Below, piece after piece: positions 6,300-11,952 of a stretch of DNA of 19,356 nt. Positions within the stretch are counted from its first letter, which is position 1. Every line of letters starts with the position of its first letter. The stretch is from an uncultured Bacilli bacterium (lineage in GTDB: Bacteria; Bacillota_I; Bacilli_A; RF39; UBA660). Under the pieces are notes generated by a model. That model did no database searches. It was not told where the DNA came from and was given only the letters and a program-made list of their open reading frames with translations. A program made the position numbers and the translations under genes. Where the stretch lies: positions 1 through 19,356 of the forward strand of contig CAJTRV010000029.1 of assembly GCA_910578855.1 (NCBI GenBank). The letters are read 5' to 3'.

Positions 6300-6774
6300 T
6301 TAGTCTTCCTTTCTTTGTACTTTAAAATCAAGATTCAAAATATTATCATCATCATCCACATCAACATGTAACACAAAAGTTTTTGCTTCGTCTAACAACA
6401 CCCTTAAAAAACTAGGTTCTAACATAATTGTATTAATAAAACGTTTTGGTTTTCTAATCAAATCTTGAATAGACATCCAATAAGTGTTATTTTCTTCAAA
6501 CTGTTTTATTTCACCACGATAATTATGTGCTATATAAGTATGAAAAATAAAACTTCTTGTAGGGTAATTAACATACATTGTCCCACGTGAAATTGGATTC
6601 TCAATAATAAGTCCACTTTCTTCTTCAAATTCACGAATAACTGGTTTCATTATCTTCTATTTTTCCACCTGGTATATCATAATATCCTATACAATTAACT
6701 TTATGTTCTATACAAACAACTCTATCATTTTCTATCAGAAAACAACGTACTGCATTTCTAATTGGATTTTCCAT
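6300..6774 (-). pseudogene. NUDIX gene disrupted by a small deletion inside the Nudix box
   Basis: From the ATG at 6774 the frame reads MENPIRNAVRCFLIENDR and reaches the Nudix start GGKIEDNE, then runs into TSYS-stop at 6631. The overlapping frame from 6650 continues with VIREFEEESGLII, the second half of the box, and goes on to 6300. Between the Glu codon and the Arg codon there are 10 nt where the motif needs 21, so 11 nt are missing. The missing bases remove part of the catalytic motif and shift the frame. The downstream part still reads as a normal NUDIX C-terminus. The last codons supply the SD of the next gene. A sequencing error is a weaker alternative because 11 nt are absent. Confidence 0.8.
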
Positions 6775-6782
6775 ATTGACAT

Positions 6783-7319
6783 CTAATCCTTTCTAGGTAA
6801 TTTACTATAATCGTACTTTTCAGCACTCATTTCCAAAGCATCATAAAGTTGTTTCACATCTGCTAATATTTTCTCGGTTGGATATATTTCTTGGTAATAA
6901 TCATATTTTTCTAACAACATCATCATATGATGTAATTTTGTACGACATTTCACTACATTATCTCTTTTTTGAGCAGAATCATCTAATAAATCGAGTTGTG
7001 ATTCTTGATACTTTTCTATCATATTTTTTAAATCCCTAGTCGATTTTTTATCAAGTGGGTCATTTTGTGTTCTAAACATATTCACTACTTGATTATATCC
7101 TGCTGCTTTCAGTAGTAACTCTAAACTTAAATCTAGTTCTTCTGCAATTTTTCTCAATACTTCTACATCTATCTTTTTTATTTTTCCATTTTCTATATCA
7201 TTTAAAGTAGAATGGTGGATACCAATAATTCGAGCTAGTTTTCTTTGAGAATAACCTTTCTTCTCACGAGCCCCTAACAATATCAATTTTAAATCATATT
7301 GCACATTATTTTCATCCAT
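6783..7319 (-). CDS. XRE-family transcriptional regulator with C-terminal helical domain
   Basis: The 178-aa protein has an N-terminal Cro/C1 HTH (residues about 8-66: KKGYSQRKLARIIGIHHSTLNDIENGKIKKIDVEVLRKIAEEL). A charged helical C-terminal region of about 110 residues with no named domain follows, perhaps for dimerisation or ligand sensing. The ATG at 7319 has GAGGTGG 5 nt upstream. It is the second gene of a leftward operon (GNAT, XRE, broken NUDIX, NUDIX), 29 bp after the GNAT stop and 8 bp before the NUDIX pseudogene. It may regulate this cargo block. Confidence 0.88.
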   Translation of the reverse strand: MDENNVQYDLKLILLGAREKKGYSQRKLARIIGIHHSTLNDIENGKIKKIDVEVLRKIAEELDLSLELLLKAAGYNQVVNMFRTQNDPLDKKSTRDLKNMIEKYQESQLDLLDDSAQKRDNVVKCRTKLHHMMMLLEKYDYYQEIYPTEKILADVKQLYDALEMSAEKYDYSKLPRKD

Positions 7320-7348
7320 AATACCACCTCTATATTTTTCTATCCTAC

Positions 7349-7861
7349 CTATATTTTTATAATATAACTACTACTTGTACCTTCATGGGTTTTATAATTC
7401 TCTATATCAACTTTTCCACCATTATTTAGAATTAACTTTTGAGAGCCATAATTCATATCATTACAATTTACTCTTACTTGTTCAAAACCTATTTTTTTAC
7501 ATTCTTCTAGTAACAACTTCATCATTCTCATTCCATATCCTTTTTGTCGTTCAGACAATCTAATTTTGTAAAATATCTGACTACCTTTCGTTTGCCAAAA
7601 CTGATTTAAACTCGTTCTAATCCCTACTTCTCCAATGGGATAATCATCTACATAATAAACATAACGATTTGTTGTTGCATCCTGTAATTTAGAATCTGCA
7701 ATAGTTTCATCTTTTATATACTTTTCTATATATTTTTTAAACTCTGAATAATTTTTACCACAAATTGGATTTTCTGATCCTACTTCTATTCTTGGTATAT
7801 CTTGATACATTTCATATTCCAACATACCCATATTAGAATGTATCTTTACAAGTTTCTCCAT
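7349..7861 (-). CDS. GNAT-family N-acetyltransferase
   Basis: The 170-aa protein has the GNAT acetyl-CoA-binding region: IFYKIRLSERQKGYGMRMM (about 95-113), where R-x-x-GYG fits motif A, then LLLEECKKIGFEQVRVNC and NYGSQKLILNNGG, the motif B pattern. The N-terminus (residues 1-60) is family-specific. The acceptor substrate cannot be told; GNATs on mobile islands may act on small molecules, peptides or tRNA. AAGGTG lies 5 nt before the ATG. It is the first gene of the leftward operon, driven by the promoter at 7894-7922. Confidence 0.87.
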   Translation of the reverse strand: MEKLVKIHSNMGMLEYEMYQDIPRIEVGSENPICGKNYSEFKKYIEKYIKDETIADSKLQDATTNRYVYYVDDYPIGEVGIRTSLNQFWQTKGSQIFYKIRLSERQKGYGMRMMKLLLEECKKIGFEQVRVNCNDMNYGSQKLILNNGGKVDIENYKTHEGTSSSYIIKI

Positions 7862-7893
7862 TTCACACCTTCTTTTATCGGCTTTCTACAACA

Positions 7894-7922
7894 ATCATAT
7901 CATACCCAAAAATATTTTTCAA
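7894..7922 (-). promoter_or_regulatory. Promoter of the GNAT/XRE/NUDIX operon
   Basis: On the minus strand TTGAAA (7922-7917) and TATGAT (7899-7894) are separated by 17 bp, ending 32 bp before the GNAT start. Confidence 0.65.
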
Positions 7923-7941
7923 TAAAAAGTGGCGGATTTTC

Positions 7942-7993
7942 TTGACAATATTATAACTACGTTCTATAATGATACTGTCGGACAAATTCGACA
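7942..7993 (+). promoter_or_regulatory. Promoter and inverted repeat upstream of the excisionase-integrase pair
   Basis: TTGACA (7942-7947) and TATAAT (7965-7970) are separated by 17 bp, a full consensus. TGTCG (7976-7980) and CGACA (7989-7993) form an inverted repeat around the start of transcription, a plausible operator that would silence excision. The regulator is not identified. Confidence 0.75.
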
Positions 7994-8013
7994 ATATAGA
8001 GAGGAGGTGAACA

Positions 8014-8313
8014 ATGTCCTGTATCGAGTTATTAAACATCCTATCAAAGCCATGGGCTAATGTTCAAGATATTATGAAGATTATGAATTGTGGTAGAGAT
8101 AGTGCTATTAAAATGCGAGATACCATCATAGATGAGATTCATAACTGTGGAAAAGAAGTTCCAAGTGGAAAGACAATTGTTGTTCCTATGCAATATATTG
8201 TGGAAAAATTGAATCTTGATTTAGAGTATCTCACAAAAATGGCAAAGTTAGAACAGTATTTAGAAGTAATAGCGAATGATACGGCAGTAAATTATGCCAG
8301 TATATCAAAATAA
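8014..8313 (+). CDS. Excisionase-like small DNA-binding protein (DUF3173-like)
   Basis: The 99-aa protein has an N-terminal winged-helix or HTH segment (WANVQDIMKIMNCGRDSAIKMRD, about 14-36), like the small proteins encoded just before tyrosine integrases in Gram-positive integrative elements. The SD GAGGAGGTGA is ideally spaced. The 3' end overlaps the integrase start by 20 nt, so the two are cotranslated. The likely role is a recombination directionality factor or regulator of excision; this rests on position plus the HTH shape. Confidence 0.75.
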   Translation: MSCIELLNILSKPWANVQDIMKIMNCGRDSAIKMRDTIIDEIHNCGKEVPSGKTIVVPMQYIVEKLNLDLEYLTKMAKLEQYLEVIANDTAVNYASISK

Positions 8314-9382
8314 GCAAACAAAGAAATGGAAATTTCGAACTTATGCAGAAGATGTGTATGGGAATCACAAACAATTTGAACGAAAATGGTTTGATACCAA
8401 AAAAGAGGCTTTACAGGCTGAAAGAGAGTTCAAACTATCAGATAGAACAGAAATATCGAATCTACTCTTTAGCGAACTGTGGATAGTCTATAAAGAGCAA
8501 ATAAGCCTAAAATTAAAACCACAATCTTACCGTTCTGTTGTTAGTAGGTTTAATAACTATATTCTTCCATATTTCAAAGATTACAGGTTAAATAAGATTA
8601 CCAATAGTGTTTATATCAAATGGCAACGTATAATTGAAGAAAAGGGCTTTAAACACAAATATAACAGTAGTTTACACGGTGCTATGGTAACAATATTAAA
8701 CTATGCAATGAAATTCTATGGATTGAAACAAAACATTGCAAGTATGACAGGTAATTTCAAACGAAAAACGGATTTAAAAAAGAATGTGGATTTTTGGACT
8801 TATGAAGAATATCAAAAATTTATATCTGTTGTAGAGGATCAAGTTTATAAAACATTCTTTGAAACACTTTATTACACAGGATTAAGACAAGGAGAATGTT
8901 TGGCTCTTACTTGGAACGATTTCATAAATGATACTTTAGATATTCATAAGACTATTTCCAAAGAAAAGAAAGATGGAAAATATATTGTAAATACCCCTAA
9001 AACTTTAAGATCTATTCGGAAAGTGAAAATTGATAAGGATTTGGTTTTACAATTAAAAGAACTGAAAAAATTCTACCAATCATGTGTAGGTTTTGAAGAT
9101 AATTGGTATATATTTGGTGGAATAAATCCACTTGCACCCACAACAATTGGTAGAAAAAAAGATAAGTATTGTGCTTTAGCAAATGTCAAAAAAATAAGAA
9201 TACACGACTTTAGGCATAGTCATGCATCCTTACTTTTATCCAAGAATGTACCTATTATAGTTATTTCGGAACGTTTAGGTCATTCTGATATTAATATGAC
9301 ACTCAATACTTATTCCCATATGATTCCAAATGATGAAGATAAGGCAATCGACATCTTGAATCAAATAAAACAAAATCTATGA
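8294..9382 (+). CDS. int: Tyrosine-family site-specific integrase
   Basis: The 362-aa protein has the three-part integrase layout. The N-terminal arm-binding domain is at about 1-50 and the SAM-like core-binding domain at 55-145. The catalytic domain carries Arg198 (TGLRQGECLALTW), Lys236 (TPKT), His304 and Arg307 (HDFRHSH), His330 (LGHSD) and the nucleophile Tyr340 (LNTYSHM). All six key residues are present, so it should be active. It lies next to the intact tRNA-Pro copy, whose 3' end forms the attachment site. The ATG overlaps the excisionase-like gene and has no strong SD, indicating coupling. Confidence 0.96.
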   Translation: MPVYQNKQTKKWKFRTYAEDVYGNHKQFERKWFDTKKEALQAEREFKLSDRTEISNLLFSELWIVYKEQISLKLKPQSYRSVVSRFNNYILPYFKDYRLNKITNSVYIKWQRIIEEKGFKHKYNSSLHGAMVTILNYAMKFYGLKQNIASMTGNFKRKTDLKKNVDFWTYEEYQKFISVVEDQVYKTFFETLYYTGLRQGECLALTWNDFINDTLDIHKTISKEKKDGKYIVNTPKTLRSIRKVKIDKDLVLQLKELKKFYQSCVGFEDNWYIFGGINPLAPTTIGRKKDKYCALANVKKIRIHDFRHSHASLLLSKNVPIIVISERLGHSDINMTLNTYSHMIPNDEDKAIDILNQIKQNL

Positions 9383-9392
9383 AATTACTAAA

Positions 9393-9416
9393 AACTTAAT
9401 AAATTAAGTGTTTTTT
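9393..9416 (+). terminator. Integrase terminator
   Basis: ACTTAA (9394-9399) pairs with TTAAGT (9404-9409), followed by GTTTTTT. It is a weak AT-rich hairpin directly after the integrase stop. Confidence 0.55.
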
Positions 9417-9443
9417 AAGGGCTATGAGTAATCAATTATTATA

Positions 9444-9466
9444 AAAGCCTTGAAATTCAAGGCTTT
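9444..9466 (-). terminator. Element-borne hairpin downstream of tRNA-Pro
   Basis: AAAGCCTTGAA (9444-9454) and TTCAAGGCTTT (9456-9466) are exact inverted copies, followed on the minus strand by TTTTATAATAATT. It lies inside the element, 10 bp after the encoded CCA of tRNA-Pro, and appears to replace the displaced native terminator at 312-346. Confidence 0.7.
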
Positions 9467-9474
9467 ATAATCTA

Positions 9475-9493
9475 AATGGTCGGGAAAACAGGA
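9475..9493. repeat. attR, 19-bp core direct repeat overlapping tRNA-Pro
   Basis: This is identical to 382-400. It covers the encoded CCA, discriminator, acceptor and part of the T-arm of tRNA-Pro(TGG), so insertion keeps the tRNA functional. Confidence 0.93.
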
Positions 9494-9553
9494 TTTGAAC
9501 CTGCAACCCCTTGGTCCCAAACCAAGTGCACTACCAAGTTGTGCTATTTCCCG
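9477..9553 (-). tRNA. tRNA-Pro(TGG)
   Basis: The cloverleaf has acceptor CGGGAAA/TTTCCCG, anticodon loop TTTGGGA with TGG, T-loop TTCAAAT, discriminator A and encoded CCA. It is the insertion target of the element and the last gene of the Arg-Pro unit. Confidence 0.96.
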
Positions 9554-9560
9554 ATAATAA

Positions 9561-9640
<80 letters not shown>

Positions 9641-9691
9641 TATGTAACTTGGCTAATACATATCAATGCACGATCATTGACTACGTGTATG

Positions 9692-9721
9692 ATTATATTC
9701 ATTATATTCTTAAAAAGTCAA
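9692..9721 (-). promoter_or_regulatory. Promoter of the tRNA Arg-Pro unit
   Basis: On the minus strand TTGACT (9721-9716) and TATAAT (9697-9692) are 18 bp apart. The -35 lies within one arm of the preceding terminator stem, so the two signals are nested. Confidence 0.6.
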
Positions 9722-9734
9722 TTGTTGACTTTTT
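9712..9734 (-). terminator. Terminator after tRNA-Phe
   Basis: AAAAAGTCAA (9712-9721) pairs exactly with TTGACTTTTT (9725-9734), giving a 10-bp stem ending in a T-run on the minus strand, 12 bp after tRNA-Phe. Confidence 0.7.
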
Positions 9735-9746
9735 TAATAGCTTACA

Positions 9747-9822
9747 TGGTGGTTCCAGCTGGAATCGAACCAGCGACACAAGGATTTTCAGTCCTTTGCT
9801 CTACCGACTGAGCTATGAAACC
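9747..9822 (-). tRNA. tRNA-Phe(GAA)
   Basis: Acceptor GGTTTCA/TGGAACC (with one wobble pair), anticodon loop CTGAAAA with GAA, T-loop TTCGATT, CCA encoded. Confidence 0.95.
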
Positions 9823-9827
9823 ATAAA

Positions 9828-9903
9828 TGGCGGTCCCGACGAGAATCGAACTCGCGATCTTCTGCGTGACAGGCAGACGTGATAACCGCTACACCACGGG
9901 ACC
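9828..9903 (-). tRNA. tRNA-Asp(GTC)
   Basis: Acceptor GGTCCCG/CGGGACC, anticodon loop CTGTCAC with GTC, T-loop TTCGATT, discriminator G, CCA encoded. Confidence 0.96.
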
Positions 9904-9906
9904 ATT

Positions 9907-9983
<77 letters not shown>

Positions 9984-10013
9984 ATATAAATATAAAATTG
10001 TAAAGAACATAAA

Positions 10014-10104
10014 TGGCGGAGAAAGAGGGATTCGAACCCCCGCGCCGTTTCCGACCTCCCGGTTTTCAAGACCGGTCCCTTCAACCAGACTTGGGTATTT
10101 CTCC
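10014..10104 (-). tRNA. tRNA-Ser(TGA)
   Basis: A class II tRNA of 91 nt with a long variable arm. Acceptor GGAGAAA/TTTCTCC, anticodon loop CTTGAAA with TGA, discriminator G, CCA encoded. First gene of the Ser-fMet-Asp-Phe unit. Confidence 0.95.
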
Positions 10105-10162
10105 AAAATAACATAGAAAACTTCATATCAGTTTATTGGTAGTAATGAACACTACGAGTATG

Positions 10163-10191
10163 ATTATAACATACTTTTTAAGGCCACGCAA
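10163..10191 (-). promoter_or_regulatory. Promoter of the tRNA Ser-fMet-Asp-Phe unit
   Basis: On the minus strand TTGCGT (10191-10186) and TATAAT (10168-10163) are separated by 17 bp, about 59 bp before the tRNA-Ser 5' end. Confidence 0.6.
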
Positions 10192-10207
10192 TACTTTTCC
10201 CAAAAAA

Positions 10208-10333
10208 TTAACTGTTTTTTTCATAATTTATAGTATAGCATATGTTATATTTATCACCATTATACCATTCTACTAACTCATCAATTATAAAAAAATAAAA
10301 TTTTTTGGGGTTTTCGACCAAAAAGCTTCCCAT
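10208..10333 (-). CDS. Possible 41-aa small ORF in the inter-tRNA gap
   Basis: ATG at 10333 opens a frame encoding MGSFLVENPKKFYFFIIDEL and then WYNGDKYN and a short tail. It is rich in aromatic residues and not recognised. The upstream GGTGAG is about 11 nt away, so initiation is weak. The gap 10105-10661 otherwise holds the Ser-unit promoter, the small ORF at 10456-10542 and the Leu-unit terminators. It may be chance. Confidence 0.15.
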   Translation of the reverse strand: MGSFLVENPKKFYFFIIDELVEWYNGDKYNICYTINYEKNS

Positions 10334-10455
10334 GTCATAGCTCTCACCAAATCATAAGATATATAAATTTTATACCGTATTATCAATGTTTATAGATTTG
10401 ATAAACCGTATAAAAAATTAATATCAATAACATCGGAATTTATATACTTCTATAC

Positions 10456-10542
10456 CTACTTTACACTTCTTGACGTTTTTTTAAATATTTTTTTGATTTC
10501 CTGGGGAAACGGTACTTTTGTCATTTTTTTAATTATTGCCAT
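10456..10542 (-). CDS. Possible 28-aa cationic peptide gene
   Basis: The ORF encodes MAIIKKMTKVPFPQEIKKIF followed by KKTSRSVK: 28 residues, nine lysines and one arginine, no acidic residue but one Glu. A textbook SD (AAAGGAGG) lies 9 nt upstream, directly after the terminator of the Val-Leu tRNA unit. No separate promoter is obvious, so expression would need read-through. The SD is its best support. The function is unknown. Confidence 0.35.
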   Translation of the reverse strand: MAIIKKMTKVPFPQEIKKIFKKTSRSVK

Positions 10543-10563
10543 TTTTCATAACCTCCTTTCCAT

Positions 10564-10597
10564 CAAAAAAAGCCCGTAATCGCAGCGATTACAGGCT
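10564..10597 (-). terminator. Strong terminator of the tRNA Val-Leu unit
   Basis: On the minus strand AGCCTGTAATCG, loop CTG and CGATTACGGGCT form a 12-bp stem (10571-10582 with 10586-10597), followed by seven T residues. Confidence 0.9.
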
Positions 10598-10631
10598 TTT
10601 CTTCATTTTATTCGATTATAAAAAGTTAAAA

Positions 10632-10649
10632 CTGAACAATGAAGTTCAG
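10632..10649 (-). terminator. Minor hairpin just after tRNA-Leu
   Basis: CTGAAC and GTTCAG (10632-10637 and 10644-10649) form a 6-bp stem followed on the minus strand by TTTTAACTTTTT, upstream of the main terminator. It may be a first termination or processing hairpin. Confidence 0.45.
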
Positions 10650-10661
10650 GACTTCGCGATA

Positions 10662-10750
10662 TGGTGCCTAAGGCCGGACTTGAACCGGCATGAGGTTTAA
10701 CCCTCGCAGGATTTTAAGTCCTGTGCGTCTACCTATTTCGCCACTCAGGC
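10662..10750 (-). tRNA. tRNA-Leu(TAA)
   Basis: A class II tRNA with a long variable arm. Acceptor GCCTGAG/CTTAGGC, anticodon loop CTTAAAA with TAA, discriminator A, CCA encoded. Confidence 0.95.
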
Positions 10751-10758
10751 AAATAAAA

Positions 10759-10834
10759 TGGTGTCCCGCTGGAGATTCGAACTCCAGACCCTTTGATTAA
10801 AAGTCAAATGCTCTACCGACTGAGCTAGCGGAAC
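10759..10834 (-). tRNA. tRNA-Lys(TTT)
   Basis: Acceptor GTTCCGC/GCGGGAC (one G-T pair), anticodon loop CTTTTAA with TTT, T-loop TTCGAAT, CCA encoded. Confidence 0.95.
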
Positions 10835-10846
10835 ATAAATCATAAG

Positions 10847-10921
10847 TGGCTGCCTCGGCTAGATTCGAACTAGCGCATGCCACAGTCAAAGTGTGGTGCC
10901 TTACCGCTTGGCTACGAGGCA
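10847..10921 (-). tRNA. tRNA-Gln(TTG)
   Basis: Acceptor TGCCTCG/CGAGGCA, anticodon loop CTTTGAC with TTG, T-loop TTCGAAT, discriminator G, CCA encoded. Confidence 0.95.
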
Positions 10922-10936
10922 ATCTCAACATAAAAG

Positions 10937-11020
10937 TGGTGGGGGGACAAGGATTCGAACCTTGGAACCCGAAGGAACAGATTTACAGTCTGCCGCGTTT
11001 AACCACTTCGCTATCCCCCC
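10937..11020 (-). tRNA. tRNA-Tyr(GTA)
   Basis: A class II tRNA with a variable arm. Acceptor GGGGGGA/TCCCCCC, anticodon loop CTGTAAA with GTA, T-loop TTCGAAT, CCA encoded. Confidence 0.95.
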
Positions 11021-11021
11021 A

Positions 11022-11097
<76 letters not shown>

Positions 11098-11107
11098 AAA
11101 AAAATAA

Positions 11108-11184
11108 TGGTGGGCGATATAGGACTCGAACCTATGACCCCCTGCTTGTAAGGCAGGTGCTCTAACCAACTGAGCTAATCGCCC
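11108..11184 (-). tRNA. tRNA-Val(TAC)
   Basis: Acceptor GGGCGAT/ATCGCCC, anticodon loop CTTACAA with TAC, T-loop TTCGAGT, CCA encoded. First gene of the six-tRNA unit. Confidence 0.96.
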
Positions 11185-11204
11185 AAAACCTTTGGACGTG
11201 TTTA

Positions 11205-11233
11205 ATTTTACCAGCTTTCGTTTTATTTGTCAA
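11205..11233 (-). promoter_or_regulatory. Promoter of the tRNA Val-Leu unit
   Basis: On the minus strand TTGACA (11233-11228) and TAAAAT (11210-11205) are separated by 17 bp, about 20 bp before tRNA-Val. The -35 box lies inside the last codons of the upstream YugI-like gene. Confidence 0.8.
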
Positions 11234-11606
11234 CAGAATTTATTTTATTTTTTTGTTTTTTTAAATTTTCTTCGATCCAACGCGGTAATTTCTTCCGTAA
11301 TGTCTGAAATCCAGAGGTTGTTTCGACAATTGGACGATGGGTTCCAGCATATTTCCGACTATTTTTATATGCGATATTTTTTATACTCAATTTCAATTGA
11401 TAATCCTCTTCATCAACTTCTAATATCTCGGTATAAATTACATCACCAATATTAAGAAAGTCATGAATATCCTTAACAAAGCCATGGGATATTTCTGATA
11501 TATGAATTAATCCACTATAAAATTCACCAAAGGAAACAAATGCACCATAAGGTTCTATTCCGGTTACAGTCCCCTTGACGACTCTCCCTTTCTTATATTC
11601 TGCCAT
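11223..11606 (-). CDS. S1-domain RNA-binding protein, YugI/CvfD (general stress protein 13) type
   Basis: The 127-aa protein has one S1 OB-fold domain at residues about 6-75 (GRVVKGTVTGIEPYGAFVSF, HISEIS, GDVIYTEILEVD, LSIKNI), then a basic tail ending in a Lys-rich stretch. Length and layout match YugI of Bacillus and CvfD of streptococci, RNA-binding proteins linked to ribosomes and post-transcriptional control. GAGGTG precedes the ATG, and a TATAAT lies upstream on the minus strand. It is co-directional with the tRNA genes, and its 3' end holds their -35 box. Confidence 0.88.
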   Translation of the reverse strand: MAEYKKGRVVKGTVTGIEPYGAFVSFGEFYSGLIHISEISHGFVKDIHDFLNIGDVIYTEILEVDEEDYQLKLSIKNIAYKNSRKYAGTHRPIVETTSGFQTLRKKLPRWIEENLKKQKNKINSVDK

Positions 11607-11680
11607 AGTTACACCTCTTTATTCATTATAACATACTTATTATAAAATAAAAAGTTATTTACGAATGATAAAATTGCGCG

Positions 11681-11686
11681 TATAAT
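11681..11686 (+). promoter_or_regulatory. -10 element of the nfu-like gene
   Basis: TATAAT at 11681-11686 with TTTACG at 11658-11663 (17-bp spacing), 17 bp before the ATG at 11704. Confidence 0.55.
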
Positions 11687-11703
11687 AGCTGTTGGTGATA
11701 TTT

Positions 11704-11952
11704 ATGCAGACAAATGAAGAAAAAATTATAGAAATTATCGATAAACTGCGACCATTTTTAATAAATGACGGAGGAAATATTGAATTTGTAAAATACGAAA
11801 ATAAGATCGTATATATCCAAATGATGGGAGCATGTGCTGATTGTATGATGCTCGATTATACATTAAAAGAAGGAATTGAGATGGCAATCAAAGATGAGGT
11901 TCCCGAAGTGATCGAAGTAGTTAATGTGAATAATTCAGAGGCAACTCTGTAA
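11704..11952 (+). CDS. NifU C-terminal domain (Nfu/YutI-type) iron-sulfur scaffold protein
   Basis: The 82-aa protein is a single NifU C-terminal domain: LRPFLINDGGNIEFV (15-29) and the cluster-binding GACADCMM with Cys44 and Cys47 (CxxC). Such proteins carry Fe-S clusters to apoproteins. The ATG at 11704 is preferred over the in-frame TTG at 11692 because GGTGAT is 6 nt upstream and the family starts here. The 3' end overlaps the convergent YutH-like gene by 32 bp. In Bacillus yutI and yutH are also close together, which supports both calls. Confidence 0.92.
   Translation: MQTNEEKIIEIIDKLRPFLINDGGNIEFVKYENKIVYIQMMGACADCMMLDYTLKEGIEMAIKDEVPEVIEVVNVNNSEATL

Larger units (their letters stand above)
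382..9493. mobile_element. Integrative mobilizable element in tRNA-Pro(TGG), with CBASS and NUDIX/GNAT cargo
   Basis: The element is bounded by 19-bp direct repeats derived from the 3' end of tRNA-Pro. The integrase gene lies next to the intact tRNA copy, the usual arrangement for tRNA-targeting islands. Inside are a rep-like protein, a MobV relaxase, a pMV158-like nick site, an excisionase-like gene and a tyrosine integrase. No coupling protein or type IV secretion gene is visible, so it should be mobilized by another element. An 11-bp inverted match lies near the two ends (414-424 and 9427-9437) and may be integrase arm sites. The crossover repeat alone accounts for a unit of 9093 bp. Cargo consists of a CBASS operon and a regulator/NUDIX/acetyltransferase block. 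Confidence 0.92.

Noticed and set aside
6631..6650. Programmed frameshift in the broken NUDIX gene
   Set aside because: There is no slippery sequence, and residues of the Nudix box are missing, which fits a deletion.
7375..7563. 62-aa plus-strand frame inside the acetyltransferase gene
   Set aside because: It is opposite a clear GNAT coding region and has no SD.
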